Shown piece by piece: positions 1 to 6,731 of a DNA stretch of 9,788 bases. The stretch covers positions 1-9,788 of the forward strand of contig DAOUTL010000040.1 in assembly GCA_030626685.1 (NCBI GenBank), read 5' to 3'. The position numbers were made by a program, and so were the translations under genes. The DNA is from Candidatus Bathyarchaeota archaeon. Lineage in GTDB: Archaea > Thermoproteota > Bathyarchaeia > Bathyarchaeales > Bathycorpusculaceae. How positions within the stretch are numbered: the stretch's first letter is position 1; each line of letters starts with the position of its first letter. Under the pieces are notes generated by a model, which saw only the letters and a list, made by a program, of their open reading frames with translations, did not search any database and was not told where the DNA came from.

Positions 1-701
1 CTCATAACGGGTAACCAGTTTCTAAAGTTGCCATACCAGAATTTCACGGGGCTTTTCCTCGTCTCCAGGAGCTTCAAAACTTCGTCGCTTACGGAAAGCA
101 AAGCTAAACCAGGAGGGACACCTATGCATTTTTGGGATCCAGATGCACAAACGTCTATGTTCCAGTCATCAACTCGAACTTCCATTCCGCCGAGCGAACA
201 AACTGTGTCAACGATGTAGAATGCGTTGCTGTATTCTTTAACGATTTCACCTATTTCTTTAATGGGATTCATTGCTCCTGTCGAAGTCTCCACATGAGTA
301 ACTGTGGCAGCCTTATAATCGCCTTCTTTTAGAGCATCTTTAACTTTGTCTGGCTTTATGGACTTGCCCCAGGGAACCTCTAAAACCTTAGGTACTGCTC
401 CATGGGCTTTTGACATTTCAACGAAACATTGACCAAAAAAACCAGCGACAGTGTTAAGAATTTTGTCTCCAGGCTCTACAATGTTAGCAATCGCCATTTC
501 CAGAGCCATGGTCCCTGATCCAGCAATGACGAAAACCTCGTTGTGGGTCATGAAAACTTTTTTCAAGTTATTAAGAGACTCTTTAAAGGTTTTAACAAAC
601 TCCGGATCCGTATGCGATAGCGTTGGCTTACTTAGGGCGCGCAAGACGGCAGGATCCACATTTGTGGGACCCGGAATCATGAGAAGCTCTCTCTCGCTCA
701 T
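1..701 (-). CDS. Class V aminotransferase (alanine/serine-glyoxylate type), C-terminus cut by window edge
   Basis: PLP-dependent aminotransferase of fold type I, class V, in the group that includes alanine-glyoxylate, serine-glyoxylate and serine-pyruvate aminotransferases. 233 codons are visible of a usual ~380. The N-terminus reads MSERELLMIPGPTNV, the typical 'PGPTNVDP' opening of this family. It is followed by 'SHTDPEF', the cofactor-binding 'GSGTMALE', 'THVETSTG' and 'IVDTVCSLGG' (Asp binding the pyridine nitrogen). The Schiff-base lysine lies in 'SGSQKCIGVPPGLA', about residue 191. The ATG at 701 is preceded by GGTG at ribosome-binding distance; a second ATG at 680 would remove the first residues of the conserved opening. 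It probably moves an amino group between alanine or serine and glyoxylate or pyruvate in the cytoplasm; the exact substrate cannot be read from sequence. It is transcribed away from the 702-1019 spacer and is not in an operon with the gene at 1020. Confidence 0.9.
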   Translation of the reverse strand, partial: MSERELLMIPGPTNVDPAVLRALSKPTLSHTDPEFVKTFKESLNNLKKVFMTHNEVFVIAGSGTMALEMAIANIVEPGDKILNTVAGFFGQCFVEMSKAHGAVPKVLEVPWGKSIKPDKVKDALKEGDYKAATVTHVETSTGAMNPIKEIGEIVKEYSNAFYIVDTVCSLGGMEVRVDDWNIDVCASGSQKCIGVPPGLALLSVSDEVLKLLETRKSPVKFWYGNFRNWLPVM

Positions 702-739
702 TTGAGTACACCGTTAGTATTGTTGTTAAGTTCGGCGCA

Positions 740-754
740 CGTTTTTATCTTTTG
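740..754 (-). promoter_or_regulatory. Candidate TATA/BRE promoter of the aminotransferase gene
   Basis: On the minus strand this reads CAAAAGATAAAAACG, an A-rich BRE-like stretch running into a TATA-like box. A start about 25 bases downstream would fall near 720, giving a leader of roughly 20 bases that carries GGTG before the ATG at 701. Placed by eye only. Confidence 0.35.
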
Positions 755-833
755 CGTCTAATCTTCTGCTAGAGAAACGAATTATTAAAATTAGGGAGAA
801 ACGATGCTCAGCAATCGGTAGAGATATGTTTGT

Positions 834-866
834 GTTATTTAGCGCACGCTAAATGTAATAAATAAC
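834..866. repeat. Nested inverted repeat, possible operator
   Basis: GTTATTTA at 834-841 is the exact reverse complement of TAAATAAC at 859-866. Inside it, TTTAGCG (838-844) and CGCTAAA (847-853) form a second perfect inverted repeat with a 2-base spacer. The inner 16-base palindrome is the kind of site a dimeric repressor binds. It lies about 85 bases upstream of the proposed aminotransferase promoter and downstream of the C_GCAxxG gene. The function is inferred from symmetry alone. Confidence 0.4.
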
Positions 867-943
867 AGTTTCGCGTTTCACAACTTCCCACGTTTGAAAG
901 TTAACGTTTGTTACATTCATTCACAAAAGTTTCGGGCTTTATG

Positions 944-965
944 GAAGGTTTGCGGAGAAGCCTTC
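944..965. repeat. Hairpin-forming inverted repeat
   Basis: GAAGGTTT (944-951) can pair with AAGCCTTC (958-965) over 8 bp with one G-U pair and a 6-base loop. It lies about 55 bases beyond the stop of the C_GCAxxG gene on that gene's strand, so it could be a 3' end structure. No T-run follows directly on either strand. Confidence 0.3.
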
Positions 966-1009
966 ACTCGATAATATACTCTCCATTAACTTTTCGCTTT
1001 TAGCTGAAG

Positions 1010-1015
1010 AAAAAA
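1010..1015 (-). terminator. T6 run after the C_GCAxxG gene
   Basis: Six T residues on the minus strand start 5 bases past the TGA at 1020-1022. This fits archaeal intrinsic termination, which needs only an oligo-T stretch. Confidence 0.45.
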
Positions 1016-1019
1016 CCTT

Positions 1020-1529
1020 TCATTCTTTTTCTAAAAGGAGTTCGGCAACCCATTTTGCAGCGTTTTTCACAACTGTTGGACAACCGTTTGGGTCGTGACC
1101 ACCGTCTTTTTCGAATTGTTCATATTGTTTTGGATCCCACAAGTCGTAAGATTTTCCGAAGATTCTCTTTTGAATGTTTTGACAAATGCAGCTTCCGTAG
1201 GTTTCCTCAAATTTTTCCCAAAGTTTCCTTGCAAGCCCAAAGGTTTTGCAGCGTGTTTTTTCTGGGTCATGTTGTAGGAAGGCTTGGATGTCGCGTCCAT
1301 ATTTTAGTCCGATGGCTATTATGCCTCCTGTTAGTGCTCCGCAAACGGAACCTTTGAAGCATATTCCACCAGCAAAGCCTGTTGCAGCTTTAAAAACATC
1401 CTCTTTTTCTAGTCCGAAAACTTCTTGAACCGCTAACAAGACGCATTGGGAGCAGCCATAATACTCCTTTTCGTATTCGAAGGCTTTCTTTTGAACAAGA
1501 TTGAGAATTTCCTCCTTTGATTTCTTCAT
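1020..1529 (-). CDS. C_GCAxxG_C_C family putative redox-active protein
   Basis: 169-residue soluble protein of the C_GCAxxG_C_C family (putative redox-active proteins, common in anaerobes). The cysteine pattern is clear: C26-x2-C29 in 'YGCSQC', C57 and C63 in 'GGICFKGSVCGALTGG' (the family's hallmark CGAxxGG block), C94, the pair C114/C116, and C150 in 'NGCPTVV'. The family is thought to do disulfide or metal-linked redox chemistry, but no reaction is firmly established. There is no signal peptide or membrane segment, so it should be cytoplasmic. The start is well supported: GGAGATC lies 5 bases before the ATG, matching the archaeal anti-Shine-Dalgarno. A TATA-like CTTATC is present near 1575-1580. 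It appears to be a single-gene unit, with a long spacer downstream and decayed sequence upstream. Confidence 0.85.
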   Translation of the reverse strand: MKKSKEEILNLVQKKAFEYEKEYYGCSQCVLLAVQEVFGLEKEDVFKAATGFAGGICFKGSVCGALTGGIIAIGLKYGRDIQAFLQHDPEKTRCKTFGLARKLWEKFEETYGSCICQNIQKRIFGKSYDLWDPKQYEQFEKDGGHDPNGCPTVVKNAAKWVAELLLEKE

Positions 1530-1650
1530 TTTCTGATCTCCTACAACTTTATTTTTAGAGATGTTTCTCTTAGTGGAGATAAGATTTTCGTTGTTAAGGA
1601 ATAACGCATGTATTTGGTTGCTTGCAAGTGTTTTCTTGAAATAATAGATG

Positions 1651-1806
1651 GTGGGTTATAGCCTAAACAGGAATGATGGCGTGGTTCAGAAGCACAAACA
1701 CGAGATCAGTTGGGATGAAATGGTTCTGGAGCGGTTAGAGAAACCCGTAGGAACAGCCAAGCGCTGTTTCCAGGTAAAGTTGTCAGTTCAAATCCGGCCG
1801 GCCCCA
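1651..1806 (+). other. tRNA-like sequence, degenerate or intron-containing, isotype unresolved
   Basis: Two pieces look like tRNA. At 1659-1681 TAGCCTA...CAGGA...GGCG resembles the T8-A9, D-stem and G18-G19 pattern of archaeal tRNAs. At 1782-1806 GTCAG-TTCAAAT-CCGGC followed by CGGCCCC-A has a standard T-loop, a T-stem and an acceptor 3' strand. The fit is poor: the T-stem has an A-C mismatch, the D-stem keeps 3 pairs, and no matching acceptor 5' strand (GGGGCCG-like) was found. The two parts are about 100 bases apart, roughly 65-80 more than a plain tRNA allows. Between them is a strong hairpin (1750-1771, GGAACAGC/GCTGTTTCC with one G-U). It may be an intron-bearing tRNA or a tRNA fossil. 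I could not identify an anticodon. Confidence 0.3.
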
Positions 1807-1839
1807 CTACTTTATACCTATTTTCAAAGGCTTTTATCG

Positions 1840-2144
1840 TTACCAATGCCACTGTACAGCTTTCACTCTTCTGCCGCAATACGCGCAACGTAAAAACAAT
1901 CTCTTCTTTTCGAAGGGAACCATCCTAAAGTTGCTCCAGTTTCCTCCTTTATCCTCTCTTCACACGTTTGACTTGAACACCAGCAAGCTCTAACGAATCC
2001 ACCCTCCTTAAGTTCATCATATGCCTCTACTGTGGTGATGTTTTCTTTGAAAACCTTCTTTGCCCGGTTGAAAAGTTCATCCTGAATATCCGCAAGCATA
2101 TCATTTGTGGCTTTAACGAGCTCCGAATTATAGCAACCCGTCAC
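1840..2144 (-). pseudogene. proS: 3' remnant of an archaeal-type prolyl-tRNA synthetase gene, frameshifted
   Basis: The open frame from a GTG at 2144 gives 93 residues matching the ProRS C-terminal zinc domain: 'LADIQDELFNRAKKVF', then 'GGFVRACWCSSQTCEERIKEETGAT' (read in two overlapping parts, with the C-x4-C-E half of the zinc site). Near 1925 the reading frame slips. In the neighbouring frame the sequence continues as 'MVPFEKK' and 'RCAYCGRRVK', supplying the missing C-x2-C half, and ends at TAA 1840-1842. One deleted A in the TTTAGG stretch would restore the family reading. The uninterrupted frame instead ends early at 1863. The anticodon-binding and catalytic domains (about 380 residues) are absent; the proline racemase gene abuts instead. 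It therefore cannot be an active synthetase. It could in principle be a diverged stand-alone domain, but the frameshift argues for decay. Confidence 0.75.
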
Positions 2145-2161
2145 ACAGTCAATAGATGTTC

Positions 2162-3163
2162 TTATATAAGGAAACCGTTTTTGAGGGGATCTTCTGGTTC
2201 TATGACGAACTGGTGGAAACCTGTAATATAGGCCTGGCCAGTTATTTCTGGTATAATGGCCTTAAACTTGCCGACTTTAGTTTCGGATACTATTTTGCCC
2301 TTGAAAAGTGTGCCTATTATACTCTCGCTTGTTATTTTTTCACCAACATTTAGTGAACCTTTAGCATATAATGTCGCCATCTTTGCGCATGTTCCAGTTC
2401 CACACGGCGACCTATCGGCCTGACCCGCACCGAATATCACGACATTTCTGTATGTTGCTTCAGGATTTTTCGGTTTATCGCATATTTCAACTAAGTTAAT
2501 CTTATTCATGTGCTTTTTCCGTGGATGTTCAACTTTAACCTCTCGATTTACTAAGTCTCTGATAGTTAAACCAAGTTTGATAAGTTTGCTTACGTTTTGA
2601 GCTTCAACTTTAACTCCCAACTCATCTGCATTGACTATAGCGTAGAAGTTGCCGCCGAAAGCCACATCAACTGTTACAAAGCCTACTCTCGGAATTTCGA
2701 TTTTAACGTCGGGCTGACTCAAGAAAGAAGGGACATTCTGAACTGTAATTTCTTTGATGAAACCGTTTTTAACGTTAGCTATGGCCTTTACTTGCCCTGC
2801 AGAAGTGTCTAACTTAACTTCCGTTGTTATTTTCTTTGGTTGAACCATGCCTGTTTCAAGGAGAACTTTCACCATGCCTATGGAGCCATGAACACACATG
2901 TCTAGATAACCGCTGCTATCTAAGAAAATTACTCCAAAATCACAATCTTTCCTTGTAGGCTCGGTTAATACTGCCCCATACATGTTTCTGTGACCCCTCG
3001 GCTCAAACATTAGGGCTTTTCGTATGTGGTCAAAGTTATCAATAAAGTATCTTTCCTTTTCAACCATTGTATTCCCGGGGATGTATGGTAAACCTCCAAC
3101 AACAACTCTAACTGGCTCGCCAGCCGTGTGTGCGTCAACCGATATGATTAAACGGGAAAACAT
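2162..3163 (-). CDS. Proline racemase / 4-hydroxyproline epimerase family protein
   Basis: 333-residue cytoplasmic, cofactor-free enzyme of the proline racemase family, which inverts the alpha carbon of proline or hydroxyproline with two cysteines. Both catalytic cysteines are visible: Cys90 in 'LDMCVHGSIG' and Cys254 in 'DRSPCGTGTCAKMA', with the preceding Asp250. A Thr in place of the second Cys would point to trans-3-hydroxyproline dehydratase, so racemase or epimerase is favoured. 'DAHTAGEPVRVV' near the N-terminus and 'EPRGHRNMYGAV' are also typical. One oddity is Val where Gly usually follows Cys90. The ATG at 3163 is chosen over the TTG at 3166 because GGAGGG lies 6 bases upstream of it. 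Its promoter diverges from that of the ECF ATPase gene, and the prolyl-tRNA synthetase remnant follows its stop. Proline versus hydroxyproline cannot be decided from sequence alone. Confidence 0.9.
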   Translation of the reverse strand: MFSRLIISVDAHTAGEPVRVVVGGLPYIPGNTMVEKERYFIDNFDHIRKALMFEPRGHRNMYGAVLTEPTRKDCDFGVIFLDSSGYLDMCVHGSIGMVKVLLETGMVQPKKITTEVKLDTSAGQVKAIANVKNGFIKEITVQNVPSFLSQPDVKIEIPRVGFVTVDVAFGGNFYAIVNADELGVKVEAQNVSKLIKLGLTIRDLVNREVKVEHPRKKHMNKINLVEICDKPKNPEATYRNVVIFGAGQADRSPCGTGTCAKMATLYAKGSLNVGEKITSESIIGTLFKGKIVSETKVGKFKAIIPEITGQAYITGFHQFVIEPEDPLKNGFLI

Positions 3164-3200
3164 CAAAAGCCCTCCTCTCCGAAATTAAATCAAACATACC

Positions 3201-3220
3201 TATAATAGTATTTCTTTAAC
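3201..3220 (-). promoter_or_regulatory. Candidate promoter of the racemase gene
   Basis: On the minus strand GTTAAAGAAATACTATTATA combines an A-rich BRE-like element with a TATA-like box. A start about 25 bases downstream falls near 3178, just ahead of AGGAGGG and the ATG at 3163. Confidence 0.4.
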
Positions 3221-3316
3221 GCGTTTTTTGGAGGCAACGTAGCACACTTTGGGTATAGAGAGGAATAAGAAGAGTTAGCCAGCGTCCCTCAAATGGAGAG
3301 TGCACATATGAGAGAA

Positions 3317-3330
3317 GTAAAGAATATAAA
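3317..3330 (+). promoter_or_regulatory. Candidate promoter of the ECF operon
   Basis: GTAAAGAATATAAA is a good archaeal BRE plus TATA box. It predicts a transcript start near 3352, only a few bases before GGTGG (3356-3360). This leaves no room for an upstream start codon and helps place the ATPase start near 3368. Confidence 0.5.
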
Positions 3331-3367
3331 GAGATTTGATATCTATTAATAAAAAGGTGGAAATAAA

Positions 3368-5101
3368 ACGGATATAGTTATTGACAACGTTACATTCACG
3401 TATTCAGGCGGTGTAAAACCCGCTGTTCAAAACGTCAATCTTAAGATAGGTGAGGGTGAAAACGTATTAATTACCGGGCCTTCGGGGGCGGGGAAAACGA
3501 CAACTTGCCTCCTTTTAAACGGTATTATCCCTCACTTTTTCCGTGGGAAGCTTAGTGGAAACGTGTTGATTAGAGGATACAACACGAGGGAGTACGGGAT
3601 CTCTTATTTCTCGCGGCTTGTTGGTCTTCTTTTTCAAGATCCAGATAGCCAACTGGTTTGTCCGACGGTTGAAGATGAGGTTGCGTTTGGAGCTGAGAAC
3701 TACGCGGTTCCACCAGAAGAGATCAAGCGTAGGGTTGATGAAAACCTGAAATTAATGAGGATAAAGCGTTATCGAGAGCGAAATCCTCATCGTCTTTCAG
3801 GAGGAGAAAAACAGGCATGTGCTCTCGCCGCCGTCATAACAATGCTTCCAAAAATATTTGTTCTGGACGAGCCTACGTCTAACCTTGATCCCATAGGTAG
3901 CCACATGGTTTTGGATCTTATTACTTCGCTTGCAAAGAGGGAAAGGCGGACATTAGTTATAGTTGAACATAAACTAGCAGAACTGCTTCCATTGGTTGAT
4001 AGGGTCATCGTCATGAATGAAGGAAAGATAATTTTGAATGGCACCCCTCAAGACTTCATTGAAAACGCTGATAAGATGGCAGAAATAGGGCTTAAGCCTC
4101 CACAAGTATCCCTTTTAGCGGACAAACTGAAGAAATACATCCCGAGTATTCCTCCTTTGCTTACGCTGGAGGAAGCTATTAAATTCTTGCCGCAAATTTT
4201 AGATAGAACAAAGGTAAAAAACAGCTTTAATTCTCTTCATCAAGAGAAAAGGGAGTTCAAGTCAAGTAACAGACCAGTCATTGAAACCCAAGATTTATGG
4301 CATGTTTATCCTGGTGGAACTACGGCCTTAAAGAGCATGAATTTAAAGATATACTCTGGAGAATACGTCGCTATTGTCGGACAGAACGGTTCTGGAAAGA
4401 CAACGCTTGTAAAGCACTTTAACGGTCTGCTTAAGCCTACTAAGGGAAGGGTTTACGTGTATGGTGAAGACACTTTTAAAAAGAGGATAGATGAGCTTTC
4501 CACGATAGTTGGTTACTGTTTCCAAAATCCAGACTTCCAACTTTGTTGTCGCACAGTTGAGAAGGAGCTGAGGTTCGGCCCAGAAAATGTGAAGCTACCT
4601 GAAAAAGAGATAGAAAAGAGAGTTAAGGATGTAGCTGAGATATTCGGGCTAAAAGAATACTTCAATGAGAACCCATTTTCGCTGAGCAAAGGTCAGAGAC
4701 AAAAATTGGCTGTTGCATCCATTCTCACAATGGAACCGAAGATTCTAATAGTGGATGAGCCTACTACGGGTCAAGACTACAAAACGGGAAAAAATATGAT
4801 GGAGTTTTACAAGAGGCTTAACGAGAGAGGGAGAACCGTTATTATAATAACTCACGACATGAACTTAGCAGCTGAATATGCCAAGAGAACTATAGTGTTA
4901 AAAGATGGAGAAGTTTTTATGGATGGTTCCACTCGGGAGGTTTATTCACAAGCCAAAAAGCTTGAAGAGACTTATCTGAAGCCTCCGCAGATCACCGAGC
5001 TTTTCCAAGCACTCTCGGATTATGGTTTGCCTCCAGATGTTCTAACGGTTGATGAAGCTACAAACTATGTAGTTGAACATATAATTCACAGAGGTGAGTA
5101 A
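3368..5101 (+). CDS. ecfA: ECF transporter fused double ATPase (EcfA-EcfA'), apparent ACG start
   Basis: Two ABC ATPase domains in one 577-residue protein, the motor of an energy-coupling factor importer on the inner face of the membrane. Domain 1: Walker A GPSGAGKTT (37-45), Q-loop 'LFQDPDSQ', signature LSGGEKQ (143-149), Walker B 'VLDEPTSNLD' (Asp167, Glu168), switch His in 'VIVEHK'. Domain 2: Walker A GQNGSGKTT (338-346), Q-loop 'CFQNPDFQ', signature LSKGQRQ (439-445, Lys for the usual Gly), Walker B 'IVDEPTTGQD' (Asp463, Glu464), switch His in 'IIITHD'. Both sites look competent. The first ordinary start in frame, near 3563, would delete the first Walker A. The frame is open back to TAA 3350-3352, and the family-typical start 'DIVIDNVTFTY' follows ACG 3368, which lies 7 bases after GGTGG. 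So ACG (or ATA 3374) is the start, or an ATG was misread or mutated. ecfT follows with its ribosome binding site inside this gene's end. Confidence 0.9.
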   Translation, partial: TDIVIDNVTFTYSGGVKPAVQNVNLKIGEGENVLITGPSGAGKTTTCLLLNGIIPHFFRGKLSGNVLIRGYNTREYGISYFSRLVGLLFQDPDSQLVCPTVEDEVAFGAENYAVPPEEIKRRVDENLKLMRIKRYRERNPHRLSGGEKQACALAAVITMLPKIFVLDEPTSNLDPIGSHMVLDLITSLAKRERRTLVIVEHKLAELLPLVDRVIVMNEGKIILNGTPQDFIENADKMAEIGLKPPQVSLLADKLKKYIPSIPPLLTLEEAIKFLPQILDRTKVKNSFNSLHQEKREFKSSNRPVIETQDLWHVYPGGTTALKSMNLKIYSGEYVAIVGQNGSGKTTLVKHFNGLLKPTKGRVYVYGEDTFKKRIDELSTIVGYCFQNPDFQLCCRTVEKELRFGPENVKLPEKEIEKRVKDVAEIFGLKEYFNENPFSLSKGQRQKLAVASILTMEPKILIVDEPTTGQDYKTGKNMMEFYKRLNERGRTVIIITHDMNLAAEYAKRTIVLKDGEVFMDGSTREVYSQAKKLEETYLKPPQITELFQALSDYGLPPDVLTVDEATNYVVEHIIHRGE

Positions 5102-5102
5102 A

Positions 5103-5945
5103 TTGGCGTTTGAGTATGTCCCGGGAAACACGTTCTTCCACCGCTTGGATCCAAGGGTTAAGATCGCGTTGATAGCCGCTTTCATAGTGATGGCTGTGTC
5201 ATTCTCAGATCCAATATGGCTTGGCTGCGTATATTTTTCCCTTTTAATGATTATTAGATACTGTAAGCTACCTTGGGACAGGGTGAAAGGGTTTCTAAAA
5301 GGAATAACACTTGTTGTGGCCGTGTATATGCTCTTTAACACCATATACCCGCCCGTCACGCTTTCAGACCCATTAATATTCTTCTACCTGATACCTCCAA
5401 GCAGCTTACCCATTTCCTTAGACGGTATCGTATGGGCTATAGGAGCTGTAGTGAGATTTCTCATAATACTTACTTTGTTGAGGGTTATGCTTATGATCAC
5501 CCCGATGAAACAAATGATTCTCGCCCTCGTAAAGTTTGGGCTTCCCCCAGAGTTTGGGTTAGCCTTAACTACAGGGTTTGGGTACTTACCGGTGCTGGCT
5601 GATGAGAACCAAAAAATTATGGAAGCCCAACAAGCCAGGGGATTCCGGTATGGATACCGCAATCCTATAAAAAAGTTTAAGGCACTTTTCACACAGCTGC
5701 TCATCCCAGCAATTTCAAACTCTATGAGACGCACCCAAGACATAGCTATAGCGATAGAATCCAAGGGATTCAGTTACGATCCTCGTTCCCGTACATACAT
5801 GCACAGCATAAAATTCCAGAAAACTGATTACGTCACACTTGCCGTAACCGTGTTCATTCTGGTTTTCGCAGTGCTAGCCAGACCTATTTTCGGGTGGGCA
5901 AACTATACGTTCACGTTATCTCTAATTAAAAATTTGATGCTATAA
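5103..5945 (+). CDS. ecfT: ECF transporter transmembrane coupling protein EcfT
   Basis: 280-residue integral membrane protein of the EcfT/CbiQ family, which couples the ATPases to the substrate-binding S component. The N-terminus 'EYVPGNTFFHRLDPRVKI' is the standard EcfT opening. About five or six hydrophobic helices follow (for example 'ALIAAFIVMAV', 'VVRFLIILTLLRVMLM' and the last 'VTLAVTVFILVFAVLA'). The two cytoplasmic coupling motifs are 'AQQARGF' (Arg179) and 'IESKGFSY' (Lys221 where Arg is more common). GAGGTGA at 5091-5097 lies 5 bases before TTG 5103, so that TTG is chosen; a GTG at 5094 in the same frame overlaps this site and has no ribosome binding site of its own. It is translationally linked to the ATPase gene, whose stop is at 5099-5101. 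The operon ends 12 bases before the convergent creatininase stop. Confidence 0.9.
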   Translation: MAFEYVPGNTFFHRLDPRVKIALIAAFIVMAVSFSDPIWLGCVYFSLLMIIRYCKLPWDRVKGFLKGITLVVAVYMLFNTIYPPVTLSDPLIFFYLIPPSSLPISLDGIVWAIGAVVRFLIILTLLRVMLMITPMKQMILALVKFGLPPEFGLALTTGFGYLPVLADENQKIMEAQQARGFRYGYRNPIKKFKALFTQLLIPAISNSMRRTQDIAIAIESKGFSYDPRSRTYMHSIKFQKTDYVTLAVTVFILVFAVLARPIFGWANYTFTLSLIKNLML

Positions 5946-5950
5946 AAAAA
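5944..5950 (-). terminator. T7 run ending the S-component/creatininase operon
   Basis: Seven T residues on the minus strand begin 7 bases beyond the creatininase TAA, after CCCCCAC. They lie at the ecfT stop, so the two convergent transcripts probably overlap at their ends. Confidence 0.5.
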
Positions 5951-5957
5951 GTGGGGG

Positions 5958-6713
5958 TTATTTGAGGGATTTTAGTTCCCTTAGAAACTCCGCGAGTCTA
6001 TTGACAACTGCATCCACTATTTGCTTCCCCTTCTCTGCACTTGCACGAGTAGCATCGCCCACCACACCTGATTTTGTGAGAGTTTTCATATCTATTGGCG
6101 TTTCAACTACAGGAGGCTTAGCGAACAAATCGCATTTCAAAAAGTTAGGCATAGCCGTTTGAGGGATTTCCTTTACTGTTTTATCCATATTGACGTTTTG
6201 ACCTATCGCTAAAGCAACCGAAGTTTCCGTTTCGCACGCGTGAAATAGAGGAGATTCAGCGACTTTTTGAATCACATCTCCAGCCAATGTCCACCAGTTC
6301 ACTAACGCTATGAAGACTCCCGTCTCCTCCTTCACCTTGGCTGTGGCTATGCTTAGGGCTGCATCGTTACCTCCATGCCCATTCACTATAACTATTTTCT
6401 TAAACCCGTGGTGTACTAAACTTTTGCATACGTCGATAATGATGCTGGTGAAGGTTTCAGGACGCAGAGTTATTGTTCCTGGAAATCCCATGTGATGTTC
6501 TGACACTCCGAATGAAACTGGAGGCGTTATTACTGGCTTGACTTCTTCCTTTACTTGATCGGCCGCCATCTTCGCTAAAGTGTAAGCAGTGAATGCATCG
6601 TTGTTTAGTGGTAACGCCGGTCCATGCTGCTCAGTTGAACCAACAGGTATTATAGCTATGTCTGACTCCTTAAGCCTATCTTCAACCTCAGGCCAAGTCA
6701 TTTCGGCCAACAA
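5958..6713 (-). CDS. Creatininase family amidohydrolase
   Basis: 251-residue cytoplasmic metal-dependent hydrolase of the creatininase family, whose members open cyclic or linear amides (creatinine amidohydrolase, the archaeal FAPy deformylase ArfB and others). Expected metal ligands are visible: Glu28 and His30 in 'PVGSTEQHGPALPL', Asp39, His113 in 'IVNGHGGN', and Glu161 in 'HACETETS' (Cys160 where Gly is usual). 'FGVSEHHMGFPGTITL' is also family-typical. The start is uncertain: TTG 6713 gives 'MLAEMTWPEVE', matching the family's usual beginning, while ATG 6701 would lose four residues. Neither has a strong ribosome binding site. It is the last gene of a three-gene operon with the small membrane protein and the putative S component. 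That context argues for a hydrolase acting on the imported compound. True creatinine as substrate is not implied. Confidence 0.85.
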   Translation of the reverse strand: MLAEMTWPEVEDRLKESDIAIIPVGSTEQHGPALPLNNDAFTAYTLAKMAADQVKEEVKPVITPPVSFGVSEHHMGFPGTITLRPETFTSIIIDVCKSLVHHGFKKIVIVNGHGGNDAALSIATAKVKEETGVFIALVNWWTLAGDVIQKVAESPLFHACETETSVALAIGQNVNMDKTVKEIPQTAMPNFLKCDLFAKPPVVETPIDMKTLTKSGVVGDATRASAEKGKQIVDAVVNRLAEFLRELKSLK

Positions 6714-6731
6714 TATCTTCGCAGTCAGTTC

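Larger units (their letters stand above)
702..1019. other. 318-bp spacer between the aminotransferase and C_GCAxxG genes
   Basis: I see no convincing coding sequence here on either strand. It holds the candidate aminotransferase promoter, the nested inverted repeat, the 944-965 hairpin and the T-run terminator of the C_GCAxxG gene, each listed separately. The rest is AT-rich and unexplained. Confidence 0.6.

Noticed and set aside
1706..1888. Minus-strand 60-codon ORF containing 'VGPAGFELTT'
   Set aside because: This peptide pattern is a familiar artefact of translating the antisense of a tRNA T-arm (TTCAAATCC); it supports tRNA-like sequence on the plus strand, not a protein.
3308..3349. Short ORF starting ATG just upstream of the ECF ATPase, in the same frame
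   Set aside because: It ends in tandem TAA stops after 13 codons and overlaps the TATA box, so it lies mostly upstream of the likely transcript start.
3357..3377. GTG at 3357 as a start for the ECF ATPase
   Set aside because: It is in the wrong frame and meets TAG after six codons; it is part of the GGTGG ribosome binding site.
5042..5359. Minus-strand 105-codon ORF opposite ecfT
   Set aside because: Lies fully opposite a strongly supported gene and shows no protein-like character.
5958..6713. Calling the creatininase-family protein ArfB (riboflavin/F420 pathway deformylase)
   Set aside because: No riboflavin or F420 gene is nearby, and the visible motifs are shared by the whole family.
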